Shown: piece by piece, positions 45,781-55,262 of the stretch | How positions within the stretch are numbered: position 1 is the first letter of the stretch | How the letters are laid out: each line of letters starts with the position of its first letter | Source of the DNA: Gonocerus acuteangulatus | Taxonomy: Eukaryota; Arthropoda; Insecta; Hemiptera; Coreidae | Length of the DNA stretch: 64,000 nt | Assembly (NCBI GenBank): GCA_946811695.1 | Contig: OX328123.1 | Coordinates: 122,105,118 to 122,169,117, forward strand | Direction: 5' to 3' | The notes under the pieces: generated by a model | The model's input: the letters and a program-made list of their open reading frames with translations, nothing else | Told to the model about the DNA's origin: nothing | The model's database searches: none | Position numbers and translations under genes: made by a program

Positions 45781-45809
45781 CGTTTTTCTCCATTGGAGGT
45801 TACACTGTG
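45781..45809 (-). promoter_or_regulatory. RSS-like terminus: heptamer, 13-bp spacer, nonamer-like
   Basis: On the minus strand CACAGTG (45803-45809), 13-bp spacer, then AGAAAAACG (45781-45789), 7 of 9 with the nonamer consensus. Together with the other end this gives a 23/12-like asymmetry. The right nonamer is weaker evidence than the left. Confidence 0.5.
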
Positions 45810-45814
45810 CGCCG

Positions 45815-45882
45815 GTGGTAATCGAACCCACCATCTCCCGCTTATGAATCCAACGCGCTAGCCACTAGACCACGGGAGACCC
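45815..45882 (-). mobile_element. SINE A, 5' half (split by Transib-like element)
   Basis: GTGGTAATCGAACCCACC (B box complement), ATCTCCCGCTTATGAATCC and head GGGAGACCCC; continues the 3' half at 44368-44436. Confidence 0.85.
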
Positions 45883-46439
45883 CCAGAGCGTTATTATATA
45901 AATATTTTCTTTCATTTACCGTTTAATTGTATTAGTTATTCTTCATTTATACTTTCTTTATATTGTCAAAGCCACAGAAATTACTGTTTTTATTGCATGA
46001 TTTCCAAGGGCGGTTTTGTTCTTTTGGTTTTTTTACAGTTAACACGTGGTGCTATTTTATTATTTTTTTTACATTAATTTTGTTATCCTTGTAGTAAGTT
46101 AAACATTTTTCCCTCCTCTTTCCTATTGTACATACATTGTTAGTGCCCTTAAAGTGGAGTGAATCGCCAAAATGTATTTTCTTCTTGACATTTAACTTTT
46201 CCTCTATGAGGTCTCCTGGAAGATAGGACAGGGGATTGTAGAGGTAAAGAAGGCGTGGCCCTAGGCGTGGTTTTCAGGCCAACCCCTTTCCGCGCTGTAA
46301 CCCTTTCCAGAAAACAACAGTACAATTCCCAACCACTTGTACAAAACACATATTTGATAAAGCAGCTTGGCATGATTTGTAATGAACTATTCAGGATTCC
46401 CGCGCATGAGGTATGAGATCGACCTTATAACGCAAACCA
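45883..46439. other. No gene recognised
   Basis: A 74-codon minus-strand frame at 46149-46373 has no recognisable domain. Nothing else. Confidence 0.4.
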
Positions 46440-46765
46440 GAGGGGTCAATGAGAAATATCCACGTTTTAGACCCCATGGGTCCCTAAAATAACGGTGGTT
46501 CAAAATTTTATGTATATGTATATACATATATATATAACTAGCAGAATCTGACCACCAGAACATTGCTTTTGGTGTGAAATTCTTTCGAAAAAATCGTACC
46601 TACTTTTTACAGGTATTCTAACGTTGGAAAACGGCATAAACAATTTTTAAAGCGATATTTGTAATTGTTTGCGACAAAGTTGATACAAATAGTTTTACCA
46701 ATTAATTTTTGGGTATTATGAAACCATGCAAACCATGATATTTAAATTTTGGTTTCGATTGGAAT
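46440..46765 (+). repeat. Diverged family E copy, cut by Penelope-like element
   Basis: AACGGTGGTTCAAAATTTT, a short TA-rich tract, ACTAGCAGAATCTGACCACC and ATTTAAATTTTGGTTTCGAT follow family E order; similarity ends at GGAATATC where the RT frame begins. Confidence 0.65.
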
Positions 46766-46768
46766 ATC

Positions 46769-47822
46769 AACTCACCCTCCTCTAACCTCAGTAAATTTCT
46801 CCTAACCCCCCTCCAAGCCCTAAGCCATAACAATTCCTACGACGTCCAGAATTCCTACGACCTAAAACAACAACTTTCCTCCATTAACATCCCTCCTAAT
46901 TTTATCCTTGTCTCCCTAGATGCTGAGTCTCTCTTTACCAACATCCCCATTGACAAAGCCCTTGAAATCGTTGAAACGAATTGGCAAACCATAGAACCCC
47001 ACACCAAATTATCCCAAGCCTCCTATCTTGAATCCCTATCTCTCTGTTGTAAATCTGGATACCTCCTTTTCCAAGAAAAATACTACCACCAAACCTCTGG
47101 CCTTGCCATGGGAAATTATCTCGCCCCTGATATAGCTAATATCACCCTAAATGACCTCCTCAACCTCATCCTTCCGATGTTCCCCAACGGCATGATTTTT
47201 CTTAAAAATTATGTCGATGACCTTTTCCTCATCCTCAACCCTAATAGAATTCCTGAGATCTTAGCCGCCTTCAACTCTTACCACCCCCGTTTAAAATTCA
47301 CCATTGAAATCGAAACCAATAACTCTCTACCTCTCCTTGACTTACTTGTGATAAGAAACCCCGATGGCTCCATATCCACCGATTGGTACACCAAACCCAC
47401 TTATTCTGGCCGACTCCTCCATTACCAATCCTCAAACGCCTCACATCAAATCCTGAATACAGCAAAAAACCTAATATATCGATCCCTTACCCTATCCGAT
47501 CCTAAATTTCATCCCAAGAACATATCCCGACTCCTAGAAATACTCAAGGCCAATGGATTCCCGAAACACATCATCACCTCTCTTATAAATTCATTTAAAA
47601 ATCCCAAACCCCCTTCCACCTCTCAAGATAGTGTCGTTCCCCTATTCAGATCCCTTCCGTACATCCCAAACCTCTCGGAAAAAATCCAAAAATCCCTCAG
47701 AAGCACATTTCCCAACCTAAACCTAGGTCTATCCACTAAAAACAAACTGAAACCCCTATACACCACTCTCAAAGACCCAATCCCACAAGAAAATAGATCC
47801 AATGTCGTTTACCGAATAATTT
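46769..47822 (+). CDS. Penelope-like element reverse transcriptase, partial
   Basis: Reverse transcriptase of a Penelope-like retroelement. The frame is open from 46769 (NSPSSNLSKFLLTPLQALS), well upstream of the first ATG at 47108, so the start is truncated, not initiated here. Motifs in order are VSLDAESLFTNIP (motif A region), QTSGLAMGNYLAPDIANI (motif B), FLKNYVDDLFLI (catalytic YVDD, motif C), LPLLDLLVIRNPDGSISTDW and TKPTYSGRLLHYQSSNASHQ. The order and the DGS..T..Y.KPT block are specific to Penelope-like elements. The frame ends at SNVVYRI, which normally leads into the linker and GIY-YIG endonuclease; both are lost, replaced by unrelated sequence and a (TA)n tract. The RT itself shows no stop. 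A Penelope-type end follows at 47980. Confidence 0.9.
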
Positions 47823-47841
47823 ATTTAGATTTCTATTATTA

Positions 47842-47844
<3 letters not shown>

Positions 47845-47898
<54 letters not shown>
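47845..47898. repeat. (TA)n microsatellite
   Basis: About 27 TA units directly after the broken Penelope-like frame. Confidence 0.95.
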
Positions 47899-47902
<4 letters not shown>

Positions 47903-47979
47903 CTCATATATGTACTCATATTTTTGTTAATTTATCTATCCTTTTTTGTCATTGTTATACCATATATGTTTTTACAGCC

Positions 47980-48009
47980 CTGAAGATGGCTTGTATAGCA
48001 AGCCGAAAC
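47980..48009 (+). ncRNA. Hammerhead-like core at Penelope-type end
   Basis: CTGAAGA (47980-47986), a perfect 6-bp stem GGCTTG/CAAGCC with loop TATAG, then GAAAC (48005-48009). It lies 160 bp after a Penelope-like RT, and hammerhead ribozymes are known from Penelope-like elements. Stems I and III and the cut site were not found. Confidence 0.5.
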
Positions 48010-48072
48010 GTTGGCAGTAATAAATATACATTTTAACCATAATTAACCATTTTATTAAATAAGAACATTGAC

Positions 48073-48235
48073 GGGGTCTCCCGTGGTCTAATGGCTAGCG
48101 CCTTGGATTCATAAGCGGGAGATGGTGGGTTCGATTCCCAACCTCCGGCAGGAATTTTATCATCCCACGGCTCGCTGGTGAAATTCCTCGCTACACCCTG
48201 GATGTCGGCGCTAATGACCTAGATGTAGATGTGCC

Positions 48236-48290
<55 letters not shown>
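48073..48290 (+). mobile_element. tRNA-derived SINE, family A, full length
   Basis: Head GGGGTCTCCCGTGG, A box TGGTCTAATGG, B box GGTTCGATTCC, body to ATGTGCCGT, and a poly(A) tail of over 50 A. A 12-bp duplication AAGAACATTGAC flanks it (48061-48072 and 48290-48301). The long pure tail and exact duplication mark it as the youngest SINE in the window. Confidence 0.94.
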
Positions 48291-48295
<5 letters not shown>

Positions 48296-48301
48296 ATTGA
48301 C

Positions 48302-48899
48302 CGAAACCCCGACGATCAACGCTTCCATAAGTTATTAATGATTTACATTTTTTGCAGATGATAATATCCTATATATTATAAAGTAGAATGTTAAAGTAAT
48401 CATTTATAATGAAATGGCAGCAAATCATTTTCTTCAGAGAAGCCATCTTGTGGAGATATGAATAAATCAGTTGCTAAATCAGAATCAATCATGATCATTG
48501 TATGAATTATAAATAATTTACCCACTTATATTAAGAAATTGTTATTCAGTATTGTCGTGGGAAAGCAAGGGCTCAGAGTAAAAAGTGGGATGTAAGACTC
48601 TGCGTAGAACGTTTCCTAGTCTATCACGCAAAATAGTTTTTTCTTTCAAATTGCCCATTTATTTTCATAAATTTTATTATTTGCAAACAGTAATTATTTA
48701 ATTTAGTATATAATACTTGTTTAAGTATTTTTTTATAGTTTATTTCATAATAAATGAAATTTTCATATATTTTAGGAACATTTAAGTTCAAAAAATGAAA
48801 AAGAATTAAAAAAAAATAAAATAAAATGGGCATTAATGGGTTAACATAACCTATTTTCATGATTTGAAACAATTGTTCGTACTGTTCACACAAGTCTCG
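48302..48899. other. No gene recognised
   Basis: AT-rich; nothing supported. Confidence 0.45.
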
Positions 48900-49025
48900 T
48901 TTGTAATTATGTATATTTATTTTTTAACTGAAGAAGGATCCCAAAGAGCATGCCGAAACGTTAGGAATGTAGATTTTTCTGAAAATCTGACGATTTTTCT
49001 TAGCCGAATCTCAACTTTTTTCCTC
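48900..49025 (+). repeat. Penelope-type end sequence, copy 2
   Basis: CTGAAGAAGG...CATGCCGAAACGTTAGG then TAGATTTTTCTGAAAATCTG and TCTTAGCCGAATC; partner of 9797-9945. Confidence 0.65.
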
Positions 49026-49700
49026 TTGACTTTTTAAAATTTAAAAGTATTGGCAATGGACTACCTATTAAATTATTTTTGGAATCTACTGTTAGGATTA
49101 ACAAATACAAACTTATCTTTGACAACCAAGTAGACCTAAACAAGTTTTAAAAGAACTAAACAACTTCTTCTTGTTGTTTCTTTTTTTTTTTTTTTTTTGT
49201 AGAAATGCCATGAGCCGTTTAAAAAGGCTGAGAAGGCGGATAGTGATAAGTTATCACAAAGGCGGCAAGAACTAAAGGCTTTACTCAAGAGCGGAGGGGG
49301 TAAATGAGCGACCATTAAAGAGATGTTTACCCTTTCCCACCGACTAAGGGAGGGGGTAAGGAGTACCTCAACACTGTCCAGGCATCCAGGCCATGGGTAA
49401 ACACGAATACTAGCTCCGAGTAGTCTGTAGGTGTGTGGATGTGTGTGTGTCTTTAGGCGGCGTTCTAGGCTGTATATCAGGAAGGAAGGGGTCTGGTAAG
49501 GAGGTCTCTACTCCTCTCTTTTTCACTTAGCTAGGCCACTTGTCTTAGGATAACATTAACAGGGAAAAAATGTTTAGGAGAGTTTACAGTTTAAAGTATA
49601 AAAAGAAGAGGGTTTTTAGGGGAGAAAACATAATTGTAACTAATTTTGCATCATTAGAATCGGAATTAGAATTATCACTATTCACTTAGTGAAGTCTTTA
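49026..49700. other. No gene recognised
   Basis: A moderately GC-rich block at 49200-49560 (TGCCATGAGCCG, GCGGAGGGGG, a GTGTGTGT run) may be an unidentified repeat; no frame supported. Confidence 0.4.
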
Positions 49701-50110
49701 TAGGTTTTTCAGATTGTCGGAAAAGTGCGCGGATCTCTGAGGGAAATATCCGTGCAAAGACTTTTCATGAACTTTTTTTTTTTTTTATTTATTTACTTAA
49801 AACTACTATGTCTCGCTTAAGACCAAGAAAGGCTTAGAGAAAACGGGTCTTTTTGGGAAGACCACATCCAGTTACTTTGGAGTTACTGTCGTTATTTTAA
49901 ACAGTGATTTTGGATTAGCTTGCAGGTTATCTATTACTTCTTTACGGGTTATCTAAGGTTAGAAACCGTATTATCTATTTATATAATACGGTTTCTAACC
50001 TAATCCAAAATCACTGTTTAAAATAACTCCAAAGTAACTGGATGTGGTCTTCGCAAAAAGACCCGTGTTCTCTAAGTCTTTCTTGGTCTTAAGCGAGACA
50101 TAGTCGTTTT

Positions 50111-50155
<45 letters not shown>

Positions 50156-50212
50156 TTGAACGGATATTTCCCTCAGAGATCCGCGCACTTTTCCGACAAT
50201 CTGAAAAGCCTA
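49701..50212. repeat. 512-bp inverted repeat (palindromic element)
   Basis: Arms of about 230-250 bp. Left: TAGGTTTTTCAGATTGTCGG, CGCGGATCTCTGAGGGAAAT, TATGTCTCGCTTAAGACCA, CACATCCAGTTACTTTGGA. Right: the same in reverse order and complement. The centre is GGTTAGAAACCGTATTA/TAATACGGTTTCTAACC around 10 bp. The left arm has a ~37-bp insert near the centre and a T-run facing the right arm's A-run (50117-50151). Arm pieces recur at 19.9, 39.5, 50.3 and 50.78 kb, so this is a repeat family. Confidence 0.88.
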
Positions 50213-50579
50213 GTTACAATTCACAGTAATCAAAAGTTAATATAGTAATGAAAAGTATTTAAAAATACTGCAATCAATATGAAAAGTACCTTTTTTTTAC
50301 TACTATATTTATATAATATGGTTTCTAACTAACCCTTAGATAACATGTATTTGTAAGTAAGTAGGCTTGTATAACATAAATGAAAATAAGGAGAATATAT
50401 TTCAGCAAGCAATATTTATTAATAAAAAGGTTAATATTATAAATATCAATGGTATTTGTGAAGTTTAGGGGCCTCCTCGCCGATATTTTTGTCCGTTAGT
50501 TCTATAACATAATTATATTTTATATTTATTTCGCATCATGGGCATTCGTGCTATGCGTTCCGCTCGCTACGCTCGCTCA
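50213..50579. other. No gene; fragment of the palindrome family near 50300
   Basis: TATTTATATAATATGGTTTC and CCTTAGATAAC at 50308-50345 match the palindrome centre at 49950-50000. Confidence 0.5.
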
Positions 50580-50673
50580 AGAAGGTATCAAAACTCTAGT
50601 CAATTCAACTCGCTAAAAATAATGGAATTCTATTAATTTTTACGAGTTAGATTGACTAGAGTGTTAAAGGTCT
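50580..50673. repeat. ~94-bp imperfect palindrome, copy 2
   Basis: Same family as 30000-30097: leader CGCTCGCTACGCTCGCTCAA, arms around GAATTC with CAACTCGCTAAAAATAATGG and its decayed complement. Confidence 0.82.
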
Positions 50674-53271
50674 CTTTACTACCAGCAACAACCAATAAAA
50701 TTGACCATAGGAAAAGCTAGTTAGTTATGCGCGAGCGCTGAATCACTGTTATAATCACTACAGATACTTCATAAGTAACTGAATGTGGTCTTCGCTAAAA
50801 GACCCGAGATCACAGGCAAAGGAGATGGTGTTTAATGTTTATCAATACATAACCAAACAGCCCAGGCTGAGAACAATCTGAACTATAACAGTGTCTGTTC
50901 AAATAGATGGTGTAGTTAGAGTGAAAAGGCCTTATTCTCGACGCACTAAAACTCGTGGGGAAAAAATCATTGTTATGATTAGGGAACGGAGGTTCGTGTA
51001 AAATAAAATTCAAAATATGTACATCTATATTAAACTATATATAATGAAATATGTAATAAAAAATTAAAAAGATGTAGTAAAAAATACCTAAAACACTATA
51101 AAATATTGAAAAGAAAAACATAAATAATAAGTACTAACTTTATTATAAATAGTTATTATAAATGGAACGAACAAAATGACTAAAATTCTATAATATATTG
51201 AAAAATAACGCATAAATAAAAAGTAGGAACTCACTTTAAAAGGGAAAAAAAGGAAGTTGAACATTTCTACACATGAAATTATTTTGGAAAATTGTTTGCA
51301 ACAACATGCATTTTTTAATTATCAAACAGTGGTGGGGTCACCGATCACGCCCATTTTTTTCTGGTGATTTTGCATCGAAAAATAGTTGATCCTAGCGATT
51401 CGTCCAATGCGCCTTAGGAGCTATGAAATAAAAAAAAATAGGTTCAATATTCATTATTTTATATCTCGAGTTTGGAAAATGATATCGACATGATTCTTTA
51501 ACTAATTCGTTTGTTTTAGAGAGTAGATTATTTATTTATTTATTTTTTTTTGAGCTTCGCTATTTTAGTGATGAGCTCATGACGAAGGAAGTGTTTTCAG
51601 TCTAGTCAAATAACAAAAAACAAAACAAATAAAAAAAAGAACACCAATAACTAAATTAAGAAAAAAGTAAAATGAAGAAAGAAAAAAAAAACAAAAGTAG
51701 CAAGAATTATAGAAACTAATTTGAGTATTTAATAGACTCGAGTAAATGCTTATTGGTATATATATATATGTCATGACCAAACAAAAAAAAAATGATGAAT
51801 TATAACAACATTACAATCAAGGATCAAGTTAAAAAATAAAGAATGATGTAAATTAATTCAAGTTATTTTAAACTTTATATTTTGTTATATAAGTTGAGTT
51901 TTTTTAAAGTGTTCGAGTATTGTGTTGATATATGGACTACCGAGAGTAGATTAAAGGAATAATACAATTTTAAACAATAATTTGTCATCTTTTTTTTTAA
52001 AACGCATATGCTCCAAGACCATTACCGCCGGGGAAGCATGGCTCCCAGCCATCTTTGCTTCTTACAATTAGAAACGACACAGTGACCTAGACTCAATGGG
52101 TAAAGTATTATTTTCTTTCTCGGTTTCCCCTTTATTTTTTCAATTACAAAATAAAAAGAATATGTAGCAAAAATATGTATTTATGGCAGAATATGTAAAA
52201 TAAAAACCTGTTTAAGTGCTTTAAAATCACCTAAAACGTGCAGAATTACAACAAGAATTATGATTTAACAATCAGAAAAAAATATGTAAATACAATAACA
52301 TCCGTTCCCAAATAAAATAAAAATAAAAATACCAAATTTCAAATTTTTATCTAAAACGGTTTTCAAAATACGGCCATGTAAAGTTTTCAAAGAGCGGTCA
52401 AAATTTCGCCTTTTCAAAACATTTAAATAGTCAGAACTCATCTCCTGTTTACGTTACAAACATGGGGAAGGTGTCAGTGTTTAACTCTTTATATGCCCTT
52501 TCAAACGACATGCAACACATGATAGGTTATGAAAACATAATTTTTTTTCAAAATCAAAAAGAAAATTTTGAATCTAAATATTTTTTAAAACGCATCTTTA
52601 AAAATTAAAAAAAAAAAGCATATATAATAGGTCATATTATTACTAATTTGTATAGGAAATTTGGTTATGGGATTGAAATGGGTTCTAAGTCAAAATAATT
52701 TATAACCGAAGGCGGCTTTGGACTAATTTTACGTACTTCTATAAATAAAAGCTTTTTAAAAGATAATTGTAGAATTTAAAACAAACTTAACTGTTGCATA
52801 TATTTTATAGACACTTCAACTTCATTATCTTAATTAGAAAGCTTATTTAAAAAAAATATTATACCTTAATAATTTGTGGTAATTAGTTCAATGTAGAATA
52901 TTTGTCTAAAATTTAATGATATATTGTACATACTCAAAATATTTTAATTGACTAGGAACTTAAATAAAACATAAATATCAACAATTTACATACAATTTAT
53001 AAATGTTAAACTATTAAAGTGATTGAATATTTTACATTGAAACTTACATATGGTCTCACTATTGTTGGAGGTACTGGGATAACATTTCATCGCTTCTTAA
53101 AATTTCATATTCGGTTACCACGTAATTTCTCCCTTTTGGAGTTATGGGATTGACAGTAGATAATAGATTAGTAAACGGGAGCCGTAATATATCTAGTCTT
53201 CTTCGGTAGCTAAATGATGAGAAGGTCATTTGGGATGAAGGAAGAAAACTTTTACTTCATCTTCGTCTTTT
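50674..53271. other. 2.6 kb without recognisable genes
   Basis: 50760-50815 repeats part of the 49.7 kb palindrome arm (TAACTGAATGTGGTCTTCGC). TTGAGCTTCGCTATTTTAGT near 51551 and CGCATATGCTCCAAGACC near 52002 follow T-runs and look like reverse SINE tails. Otherwise AT-rich and empty. Confidence 0.45.
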
Positions 53272-53330
53272 TTTTTTTTTTTTTTTGGTTAAATTTAAGG
53301 CGTGTCAACCGTTGGGGTCATTAACGCCAG
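53272..53330 (-). repeat. SINE-like 3' tail
   Basis: T-run, GGCGTGTCAACCGTTGGGG and TCATTAACGCC: the reverse of the tail at 34085-34140. Confidence 0.5.
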
Positions 53331-53440
53331 TAGAGCATCTTCGTCTTTGTTTTTCCATATAACCAAGGCGCTAGTTAGAGTCATAGACTATACTTATGTA
53401 CTATTTACTAATGTATTATGTAATAATGAATTATGTGCAA

Positions 53441-53441
<1 letters not shown>

Positions 53442-53501
<60 letters not shown>
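53442..53501. repeat. (TA)n microsatellite
   Basis: About 29 TA units. Confidence 0.95.
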
Positions 53502-53504
<3 letters not shown>

Positions 53505-53760
53505 CATATGGCGGATATCAAAGCTAATTAGTTATGAGTAATTGTTCCATTACTCGGTGCCAGTCGATCCCCTGAGTAAACATAACAGCAGTGGCCAGCG
53601 GCTGAGATCATATGTCCGTAATGAGAAGCGGTGTTGATCTTATTTTTTGTCGGAGGGAGGCATCTCGCAGCCTGCTCTGGACATCCTCCAGTCTCAAGAC
53701 ATCAAGGCACCAAGTGAGTTTTTCTCGTCTCGTTCATATTTAGAATTAATCGTGCCTACA

Positions 53761-53813
53761 TTTGTGTTTGTGTGTGTGAGTGAGTGAGAGAGAGAGAGAG
53801 AGAGAGATTGTGT

Positions 53814-53857
<44 letters not shown>
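53761..53857 (+). repeat. Compound microsatellite (TG)n(AG)n(TG)n
   Basis: GTGTGAGTGAGTGAG, (AG)11-like run, then GTGTGCGTGTGCG and (TG)17; frames through it are not coding. Confidence 0.95.
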
Positions 53858-54062
53858 AGAGTGCCTGTGTGCATCCCTGTTTACACTTGGATTTGTTGCC
53901 AATTGTCACATCCCATGCCTCATATCACAGCATGGAACACGAGCACCAAAGCGTCATATTTATCAGAAGCCCTAAAATGTTATTTCCATACATAAAGTCT
54001 TAAAGTGGATTTAAAATTTACTAGGTCACTGCATATAAAAAGTAACAACAATAATAATAAAC

Positions 54063-54236
54063 GGGTGGTCCAGTGTCTATCGCCTTGGATTGATAAGCGG
54101 GAGATGGTGGGTTCGATTCTCACCAGCGGCAGGAATATTCTCATCCCACGGCTCGTTGGGAAAATTCCTCGCTGCACCCTGGGTGTCGGCGCTAATGGCC
54201 TAGACATCGAAGTGCCCTAAAAAAATAATAAAAATA
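54063..54236 (+). mobile_element. tRNA-derived SINE, family A
   Basis: GGGTGGTCCAGTGTCTATCG head (changed A box), B box GGTTCGATTCT, body to AAGTGCCCT, and AAAAAATAATAAAAATAAT tail; it ends at the border of the next inverted repeat. Confidence 0.85.
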
Positions 54237-54238
54237 AT

Positions 54239-54607
54239 CTTATCTTCGTGGACGGCGGAAGGTCAACAAATAAAATCTTCAACACTCAGTATCACCAACT
54301 TTATTTCATCCCTACATGTTTCACACCTTTATTGGTGCCTCTTCAGGGGGAAAAATACAAAAATAATAATATTAAAATAATAAAACTTACAGCCTACACC
54401 TGAGGAGGATAACCTTCCACCAGTACGGCCACGTCTCACTGGTGGAAGGTTATCCTCCTCAGGTGTAGGCTGTAAGTTTTATTTTTGTATTTTTTCCCCC
54501 TGAAGAGGCACCAATAAAGGTGTGAAACATGTAGGGATGAAATAAAGTTGGTGATACTGAGTGTTGAAGATTTTATTTGTTGACCTTCCGCCGTCCACGA
54601 AGATAAG
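54239..54607. repeat. 369-bp inverted repeat carrying Penelope-type ends
   Basis: Left arm 54239-54424 and right arm 54438-54607 are near-perfect complements around a 13-bp loop (ACGGCCACGTCTC). Each arm contains CTTATCTTCGTGGACGGCGG at the outside, a hammerhead-like core in the middle and CACCTGAGGAGGATAACC-type sequence near the loop. The left arm has about 16 extra AT-rich bases. The loop word also occurs at 63017-63030 (GGGTACGGTCACGTCC). Confidence 0.9.
54500..54528 (+). ncRNA. Hammerhead-like core (mirrored in the left arm)
   Basis: CTGAAGA, stem GCACC/GGTGT (one G-T pair) with loop AATAAA, GAAAC. An inverted copy is in the left arm near 54325-54355. No cleavage strand found. Confidence 0.4.
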
Positions 54608-54954
54608 AATATTTAGAAAAGGGTCAGTTGAAGAATAATAATAAAAATAATAATAAACATCTCAGCTTAAAAAAGGAATTTCTAGATTTAAATTCCAACC
54701 TGATGAGGTAATATTTCCAAAACATAATGGTGAAATGTTCACGGATATCGCATATCGTCCTGTGCAATGTATAGCTGTGAAATAAATCTTCAAAATTGTA
54801 TCACAAAAAAGTCAATTTTTCAGACGTTACAAAGGTCCGAAATGTTGTTCAGACCCAAAGAAATGCAAACAAGTTATTCGACCTAGAATGTTAGGGGCAA
54901 CAAGAATTTGTAATGAAAGATCCTCTCATCTAAAATATACAACCGCAATTTTAT
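54608..54954. other. No gene recognised
   Basis: TCTAGATTTAAATTCCAACC, TGATGAGGTAATATTTCC at 54680-54720 resembles 18585-18630 and again has a weak hammerhead-like look; otherwise empty. Confidence 0.4.
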
Positions 54955-55012
54955 CCCACCATCTCCCGCTTATGAATCCAAGGCACTAGCCACTAGACCA
55001 CGGGAGACCCCT
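54955..55012 (-). mobile_element. SINE A, head fragment
   Basis: CCCACCATCTCCCGCTTATG and CCACTAGACCACGGGAGACC only; the body and tail are missing. Confidence 0.75.
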
Positions 55013-55262
55013 ACAACCACAAATAAACAGATACACACACACATGATCAAGTATGTTGATCCAGATATTATGTACAAGTTGACAAAACTGACAAAAGTAA
55101 AATAAAAAAAAAATAAAATACAAAATTTGGAAGAAGCCAACCATTGTTGGCACTTCCAGAGGTGTCTCAATAAATATTTTATTGATCATGAAAAGATCAG
55201 GCAAGTAAATTGTCTCGGGGCCACTGTCTCTTGAGCCGCCTGGGAGGATTGTCTGGATGGGA

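Larger units (their letters stand above)
44437..45809 (-). mobile_element. Transib/RAG-type DNA transposon, non-autonomous
   Basis: The element is 1373 bp. Both ends are CACAGTGTAAC (11 bp, inverted). The flanks are CGCCG at 44432-44436 and 45810-45814, a 5-bp GC-rich target duplication. The element interrupts a SINE A copy, whose consensus is restored exactly when the element and one CGCCG are removed, so the borders are certain. Five-base GC-rich duplications and CAC-starting heptamer ends define the Transib/RAG lineage; CACTA and Chapaev elements make shorter duplications and hAT longer ones. No DDE transposase is recognisable inside, and full Transib elements are larger, so another copy must have supplied the enzyme. 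Only one 90-residue-class frame of unknown function is present (44868-45149). A ~215-bp interior part (about 45265-45510) recurs inverted at 56140-56359 plus 57557-57600. Confidence 0.85.

Noticed and set aside
46149..46373. 74-codon minus-strand frame
   Set aside because: Low-complexity composition and no recognisable domain.
47980..48009. Calling a complete, active hammerhead ribozyme
   Set aside because: Only the CUGANGA-stem II-GAAA part is seen; without stems I and III and a cleavage site, activity cannot be claimed.
48073..48145. Functional tRNA gene
   Set aside because: A and B boxes are good, but the 3' half continues into a SINE body and poly(A) with a target duplication, and the same head occurs in many copies.
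52075..52083. Another CACAGTG heptamer near 52078
   Set aside because: No partner end, no nonamer at 12 or 23 bp and no duplication; a single 7-mer is expected by chance.
53694..54003. Four frames through the (TG)n(AG)n region
   Set aside because: Microsatellite translations.
53980..54220. 71-75 codon frames over the SINE at 54.1 kb
   Set aside because: They are translations of SINE A on both strands.
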